Origin: an uncultured Eubacteriales bacterium
Lineage (GTDB): Bacteria > Bacillota > Clostridia > Oscillospirales > CAG-272
Reading direction: 5' to 3'
Assembly (NCBI GenBank): GCA_900552255.1
Contig: URZF01000064.1
Span: 1 to 7,679, forward strand
Length of the DNA: 7,679 nucleotides
Part shown: positions 4,598-7,679 of the stretch, piece by piece
Position numbering within the stretch: position 1 is the stretch's first letter
Layout of the letters: every line of letters begins with the position of its first letter
Translations under genes and position numbers: made by a program
Notes under the pieces: model-generated
Seen by the model: only the letters and a program-made list of their open reading frames with translations
Told to the model about the DNA's origin: nothing
Databases searched by the model: none

Positions 4598-7105
4598 TCA
4601 GACCTTGACCTTGACATCCAGCTTGTTCTTTTCCTTGTAGGGACGAACAAGCATGTAGATGAAGAGAGCGACAAGCGCAAAGGCTACGATGGCTCCGAAC
4701 ACATTGCCGGTTCCGGTAAAGAGCGAACCGAGCTGATAAATGACGAGCGCCACAGCATAGGCAAACAGGCACTGATAGCCAATGGCAAACCACGTCCATT
4801 TCGCGCTGTTCATTTCTCTCTTGATCGCACCCATAGCCGCAAAGCACGGCGCGCAAAGCAGGTTGAACACAAGGAAAGAGAAGCCGCTGATCGCCGTGAA
4901 AGCGGCGGCAATATTGCTGTATACCGAAGCTGTGCCGCTGCTGTAAAGAATACCGAGCGTTCCGACGATGTTTTCCTTTGCAACAAGTCCCGTGACCGAA
5001 GCCACAGCCGCCTGCCAGTTGCCCCAGCCGAGCGGAATGAAGATCCACGCGATCGCATTTCCGATCACTGCGAGAATGCTCTTATCGATTTCATCCTCGG
5101 CAAGCATACGGAACGTACCGTCCACAACACCGAAGTAAGTCGTGAACCAAATCACGATGGTAGACAGAAGAATGATGGTCCCCGCTTTTTTGATGAAAGA
5201 CCAGCCGCGCTCCCACATGCTGCGCAGTACGTTGCCGACCGTCGGCAGGTGATACGCGGGAAGCTCCATCACAAACGGCGCGGGATCGCCGGAGAACATC
5301 TTTGTTTTCTTCAGAATGATACCGGAGCAGATGATGGCCGCCATGCCGATGAAATATGCGGCGGGAGCAATCCACGGAGAGCCTCCGAAAATCGCGCCGG
5401 CGATCATGGCAATAAAGGGCAGCTTCGCACCGCAGGGGATAAAGGTCGTCGTCATGACCGTCATACGTCGGTCACGTTCGTTTTCAATGGTACGGGACGC
5501 CATGATTCCGGGGATACCGCAGCCGGTACCGATCAGGATCGGGATAAAGGATTTTCCCGAAAGCCCGAATCTCCGGAAAATACGGTCCATCACAAAGGCG
5601 ATACGCGCCATATAACCGCACGATTCAAGGAAAGCGAGGAAGATAAACAGGATAAGGACCTGCGGAACAAAGCCAAGCACCGCGCCGACACCGGCGACGA
5701 TACCGTCCAAAATGAGTCCTTTGAGCCAATCCGCACAGTTAATCGCGTCAAGCCCGCTTTCGACAAGGACAGGGATTCCGGGCACCCATATGCCGTAATC
5801 GGCAGGATCCGGCTCCTCAAAGCCATTCTCCTCAAAATAGGCGACCGCTTCGAGATATGTCGTTTGAATGACCTCTTCATTGTCCTTTTCCGCATCGGGA
5901 ACAGAGGAATAATAAACCGTCATATCGGTCTCCGCGAGGGTTTCCTCATCCTCGACGGTGATCATTCCCGTCGCGTTGTCGGAGGAGGGCTTGAAAGCTT
6001 TCAGTGCTTCCAATGCGGCTGCCGCATCAAAATCATCGGCCTCCGTATCCAGATCGACGAAAGCGTTCACTGCATTCATGGCATCCGTATACGCGTCCGC
6101 CGCATCCGCCGCAGCGGAATCTCCGATGCCGAGCAGGTGCCAGCCGTCGCCGAACACGCCGTCATTCGCCCAGTCGGTCGCAAAGCCGCCGACCGTCGTG
6201 ACAGAGACAAAATAAACGATAAACATGATGACCGCAAAGATCGGAAGTGCCGCCCACCGGTTGGTCACGACACGGTCGATCTTATCGGAAACGGAAAGCT
6301 TTTCGGCTTTCTTTTTCTTATAGCAGCTCTTCATGACGGAAGCGATATATACGTATCTCTCATTGGTGATGATGCTTTCCGCATCATCGTCAAGCTCCTT
6401 TTCCGCCGCCTTGATATCCTCCTCGATGTGATCAAGGGTCTCTTTCGGCAGATCCAGGGACGCCAGCACCTTTTCGTCGCGCTCAAAAATCTTGATTGCA
6501 TACCAGCGCTGCTGCTCTGCCGGCATATTATGTACAGCCGCTTCCTCGATATGCGCGATCGCATGCTCGACCACGCCGGAAAAGCTGTGCTGCGGAATGG
6601 TTTTTGTAGTTTTCGCCGCTGTCACCGCTTCCTCCGCGGCTTCCATGATCCCGGTTCCCTTCAGCGCCGAGATCTCCACCACCTTGCAGCCGAGCTGACG
6701 CGAAAGCTCCGCGATATTGATCTTATCGCCGTTTTTGCTTACCACGTCCATCATGTTGACGGCGACGACGACCGGGATGCCGAGCTCCGTCAGCTGTGTC
6801 GTCAGATACAGGTTTCTTTCCAAATTGGTTCCGTCCACGATGTTTAAAATCGCATCCGGCCGTTCCCCGATCAGGTAGTTTCTCGCCACCACCTCCTCGA
6901 GTGTATACGGGGACAAAGAGTAGATGCCCGGAAGGTCCATGATGACAACGCCGTCATGTTTTTTCAGCTTGCCTTCCTTTTTCTCAACCGTGACGCCCGG
7001 CCAGTTTCCCACAAATTGATTGGAACCGGTCAGCCCATTGAACAGCGTCGTTTTTCCGCTGTTCGGATTGCCCGCAAGGGCAATCTTGATTTGCTTTTGA
7101 TCCAT
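4598..7105 (-). CDS. feoB: Ferrous iron transport protein B (GTP-dependent Fe(II) permease)
   Basis: FeoB imports Fe(II) across the cytoplasmic membrane. The 835 residues comprise an N-terminal G domain, a helical (GDI-like) domain and a membrane domain. G motifs are complete: G1 GNPNSGKT 12-19, G2 Thr39 in GVTVEK, G3 DLPG 57-60, G4 NMMD 117-120, G5 SALKG 146-150. The helical domain spans about 172-275, and the first membrane helix is near 285-303. The membrane core has the two Gate regions with their typical motifs: FLESCGYMARIAFVMDR (492-508), GTGCGIPGIMASRT (526-539), FIPCGAKLPF (555-564) and CAPCFAAMGAIKREM (751-765). Cys496, Cys529, Cys558, Cys751 and Cys754 are candidate metal-path residues. 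It is longer than the roughly 770 residues of E. coli FeoB because of an acidic insertion at about 350-440. The ATG at 7105 is chosen because AAGGAG lies 7 bases upstream; a TTG at 7123 would include the ribosome binding site. The gene lies 78 bases after feoA. Confidence 0.97.
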   Translation of the reverse strand: MDQKQIKIALAGNPNSGKTTLFNGLTGSNQFVGNWPGVTVEKKEGKLKKHDGVVIMDLPGIYSLSPYTLEEVVARNYLIGERPDAILNIVDGTNLERNLYLTTQLTELGIPVVVAVNMMDVVSKNGDKINIAELSRQLGCKVVEISALKGTGIMEAAEEAVTAAKTTKTIPQHSFSGVVEHAIAHIEEAAVHNMPAEQQRWYAIKIFERDEKVLASLDLPKETLDHIEEDIKAAEKELDDDAESIITNERYVYIASVMKSCYKKKKAEKLSVSDKIDRVVTNRWAALPIFAVIMFIVYFVSVTTVGGFATDWANDGVFGDGWHLLGIGDSAAADAADAYTDAMNAVNAFVDLDTEADDFDAAAALEALKAFKPSSDNATGMITVEDEETLAETDMTVYYSSVPDAEKDNEEVIQTTYLEAVAYFEENGFEEPDPADYGIWVPGIPVLVESGLDAINCADWLKGLILDGIVAGVGAVLGFVPQVLILFIFLAFLESCGYMARIAFVMDRIFRRFGLSGKSFIPILIGTGCGIPGIMASRTIENERDRRMTVMTTTFIPCGAKLPFIAMIAGAIFGGSPWIAPAAYFIGMAAIICSGIILKKTKMFSGDPAPFVMELPAYHLPTVGNVLRSMWERGWSFIKKAGTIILLSTIVIWFTTYFGVVDGTFRMLAEDEIDKSILAVIGNAIAWIFIPLGWGNWQAAVASVTGLVAKENIVGTLGILYSSGTASVYSNIAAAFTAISGFSFLVFNLLCAPCFAAMGAIKREMNSAKWTWFAIGYQCLFAYAVALVIYQLGSLFTGTGNVFGAIVAFALVALFIYMLVRPYKEKNKLDVKVKV

Positions 7106-7112
7106 TGCCGTT

Positions 7113-7118
7113 CTCCTT
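7113..7118 (-). promoter_or_regulatory. Ribosome binding site deciding the feoB start
   Basis: The minus strand reads AAGGAG, 7 bases before ATG 7105-7103. The alternative TTG at 7123 lies upstream of this site and would translate it as RRRTA, so it is rejected. Confidence 0.82.
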
Positions 7119-7124
7119 CTCAAA

Positions 7125-7140
7125 GTTAGTTTACTCTAAC
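7125..7140 (-). promoter_or_regulatory. Inverted repeat in the feoA-feoB gap, possible operator
   Basis: GTTAG at 7125-7129 and CTAAC at 7136-7140 form an inverted repeat around a 6-base spacer. On the minus strand a TATAAG hexamer (7153-7148) lies about 8 bases before it, so the repeat would overlap the start site of an internal promoter, if one exists. I see no good -35 element. The half-site resembles the TTAG/CTAA arms of DtxR-type metal regulator boxes, but five-base arms can arise by chance. Confidence 0.2.
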
Positions 7141-7157
7141 CCAGCTTCTTATAAATG

Positions 7158-7172
7158 CGGGATCTCGTCCCG
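7158..7172 (-). other. Small GC-rich hairpin in the feoA-feoB gap
   Basis: CGGGA at 7158-7162 pairs with TCCCG at 7168-7172 around a 5-base loop. No T run follows on the minus strand, so this is not a terminator. In the feoA-feoB mRNA it could act as a processing or stability element. The 78-base gap between feoA and feoB holds no gene. Confidence 0.25.
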
Positions 7173-7183
7173 TTACGATACGT

Positions 7184-7405
7184 TTATTCCACCTCGATCA
7201 TATCTGCGTCCGCTTTCCGGATCGAAAGCTCATAATCTCTGACCGTCACTTCGATCGGATCACCGAGCGGCGCTACCTTGCGTATATACACATCAACGCC
7301 TTTGGTGATTCCCATATCCATGATCCGCCTTTTGACTGCGCCCTCGCCATGAAGCTTTACGACCTTTACTGTTTCACCGATTTTTGCCTGCTTCAAGGTT
7401 TTCAT
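7184..7405 (-). CDS. feoA: Ferrous iron transport protein A, SH3-like
   Basis: FeoA is a small cytosolic SH3-like protein required with FeoB for full Fe(II) uptake, thought to act on the FeoB G domain. The 73 residues match the usual length. Visible family features are the N-terminal LKQAKIGETVKVVKLHGEG (4-22), RRIMDMGITKGVDVYI (26-41), the PLGDPIEV turn (46-53) and the closing ELSIRKADADMIEV (59-72), which is the conserved end of the fold. The start is supported by AAGGAGG 9 bases upstream. It is the first gene of the feo transcript, 78 bases before feoB, a wider gap than is common for feoAB. The upstream region is AT-rich and contains a hairpin, a palindrome and a tandem repeat, all candidate regulatory elements. 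Confidence 0.96.
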   Translation of the reverse strand: MKTLKQAKIGETVKVVKLHGEGAVKRRIMDMGITKGVDVYIRKVAPLGDPIEVTVRDYELSIRKADADMIEVE

Positions 7406-7434
7406 CGAAATTTTCCTCCTTATTATTCTATCAA

Positions 7435-7448
7435 ATGGCTTCCGCCAT
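7435..7448 (-). other. Small hairpin just upstream of the feoA ribosome binding site
   Basis: ATGGC and GCCAT (7435-7439 and 7444-7448) pair around a 4-base loop. In the feoA mRNA direction the loop is GGAA, a GNRA-type tetraloop. The stem ends 13 bases before the AAGGAGG at 7421-7415, so it leaves the site open; it may stabilise the 5' end of the message. Confidence 0.3.
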
Positions 7449-7469
7449 GATTTTCAATACTGTTAAAAT

Positions 7470-7481
7470 GCCGATATCGGC
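7470..7481. promoter_or_regulatory. 12-bp perfect palindrome upstream of feoA, candidate operator
   Basis: GCCGATATCGGC is a perfect palindrome centred about 70 bases before the feoA ATG, in otherwise AT-rich sequence. Symmetry and position suit a dimeric regulator of iron uptake, but it does not match a Fur box or a DtxR box that I recognise. Its right half also takes part in the degenerate repeat copy at 7476-7502, so it could be part of an RNA stem instead. Confidence 0.3.
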
Positions 7482-7502
7482 TTAAACGCCGAACGATCTA
7501 TA
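7476..7502. repeat. Degenerate partial copy of the 92-bp repeat
   Basis: Aligned without gaps to 7554-7580 in the first full copy, this stretch matches at 20 of 27 positions and shares the exact block CGATCTATA. The inner stem of the full copies is lost here, but a shifted stem TCGGC/GCCGA (7477-7481 with 7488-7492) can form. It marks the feoA-proximal end of the repeat tract. Confidence 0.5.
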
Positions 7503-7510
7503 ATCTTTTG

Positions 7511-7679
7511 TCTTTATTTTGCTTCAACATAAATGCTTCGCATTTATGGGGTAATCAGCTTGAATTTCAAGCGATCTATACCCTTTTGAGGCTTATCTTT
7601 TATCTTTATTTTGCTTCAACATAAATGCTTCGCATTTATGGGGTAATCAGCTTGAATTTCAAGCGATCTATACCCTTTT
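7511..7679. repeat. 92-bp tandem repeat, two units, second cut by the window edge
   Basis: The unit starting at 7511 recurs at 7603, a period of 92 bases, and the 77 bases visible of the second copy (7603-7679) are identical to the first. Each unit folds into two hairpins. Stem A has 9 bp with a TTC loop (7528-7548 and 7620-7640). Stem B has outer GGGTA/TACCC arms (7549-7553 with 7579-7583), ATC/GAT pairs and an inner GCTTGA/TCAAGC stem (7558-7563 with 7567-7572); the same structure recurs 92 bases on. TTTT follows stem B on the plus strand. The tract is markedly more AT-rich than the genes. It lies upstream of feoA on the minus strand and contains no convincing gene. It may be a dispersed palindromic element or part of a leader; its right end is not seen. 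Confidence 0.9.

Noticed and set aside
4559..6847. A 762-residue open frame on the plus strand.
   Set aside because: It is antisense to feoB, highly charged with no family features, and arises because the opposite frame of a GC-rich, strongly coding gene lacks stop codons. FeoB motifs on the minus strand are unambiguous.
7447..7460. Fur-box-like sequence upstream of feoA (minus strand TTGAAAATCAT).
   Set aside because: Only three-base symmetric arms match the Fur consensus, which is too weak to call.
7533..7589. An 18-codon plus-strand frame within each repeat unit (starts MLRIYG).
   Set aside because: No ribosome binding site precedes it, it spans both hairpins, and its conservation is explained by the repeat itself.
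7476..7679. Possible CRISPR array.
   Set aside because: The repeat is a 92-base head-to-tail tandem with no distinct spacers; every base of the comparable unit is repeated. No cas genes are present.

Overview
The window most likely comes from a Gram-positive, low-oxygen Bacillota (class Clostridia, possibly a gut lineage of moderately high GC). Four things support this: strong AGGAGG-type ribosome binding sites throughout, a SpoVB-type flippase, a YitT/DUF2179 membrane protein, and a feoA-feoB-(FeoB-associated Cys-rich protein) iron operon of the clostridial type. I cannot name a genus. All seven genes belong to recognisable chromosomal families except one 96-residue orphan. I see no phage, transposase, integrase, CRISPR array, tRNA or rRNA.

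Layout from left to right. A YitT-family membrane protein (minus strand, 3-956) is divergent from a SpoVB/MurJ-superfamily flippase (plus strand, 1169-2746). The 212-base gap between them holds a probable extended -10 promoter for yitT and a terminator-like hairpin pointing towards the flippase. The flippase ends at a 14-bp perfect terminator hairpin (2755-2789), where it converges on a minus-strand unit. That unit starts from a near-consensus sigma-A promoter (4292-4320) and carries an unrecognised 96-aa protein (3865-4155) followed 38 bases later by a GH130 mannoside phosphorylase (2828-3826). Immediately beyond that promoter lies the terminator (4363-4396) of the ferrous-iron operon, which is also on the minus strand: feoA (7184-7405), feoB (4598-7105) and a 56-aa Cys-rich membrane protein (4406-4576). 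Upstream of feoA, up to the window edge, is an AT-rich non-coding stretch. It contains a 12-bp palindrome and a 92-bp tandem repeat whose units fold into two hairpins; the last unit runs off the window.

The feo genes form one functional module: FeoB is the GTP-dependent Fe(II) permease, FeoA its small SH3-like partner, and the Cys-rich protein a membrane accessory. The GH130 enzyme would handle beta-mannosides by phosphorolysis, and the 96-aa protein is tied to it only by position. The flippase and YitT protein are independent single genes. I found no clearly new system. The points most worth a second look are the tandem hairpin repeats in front of feoA, the 96-aa orphan behind a consensus promoter, and the long acidic extracellular insertion in FeoB.
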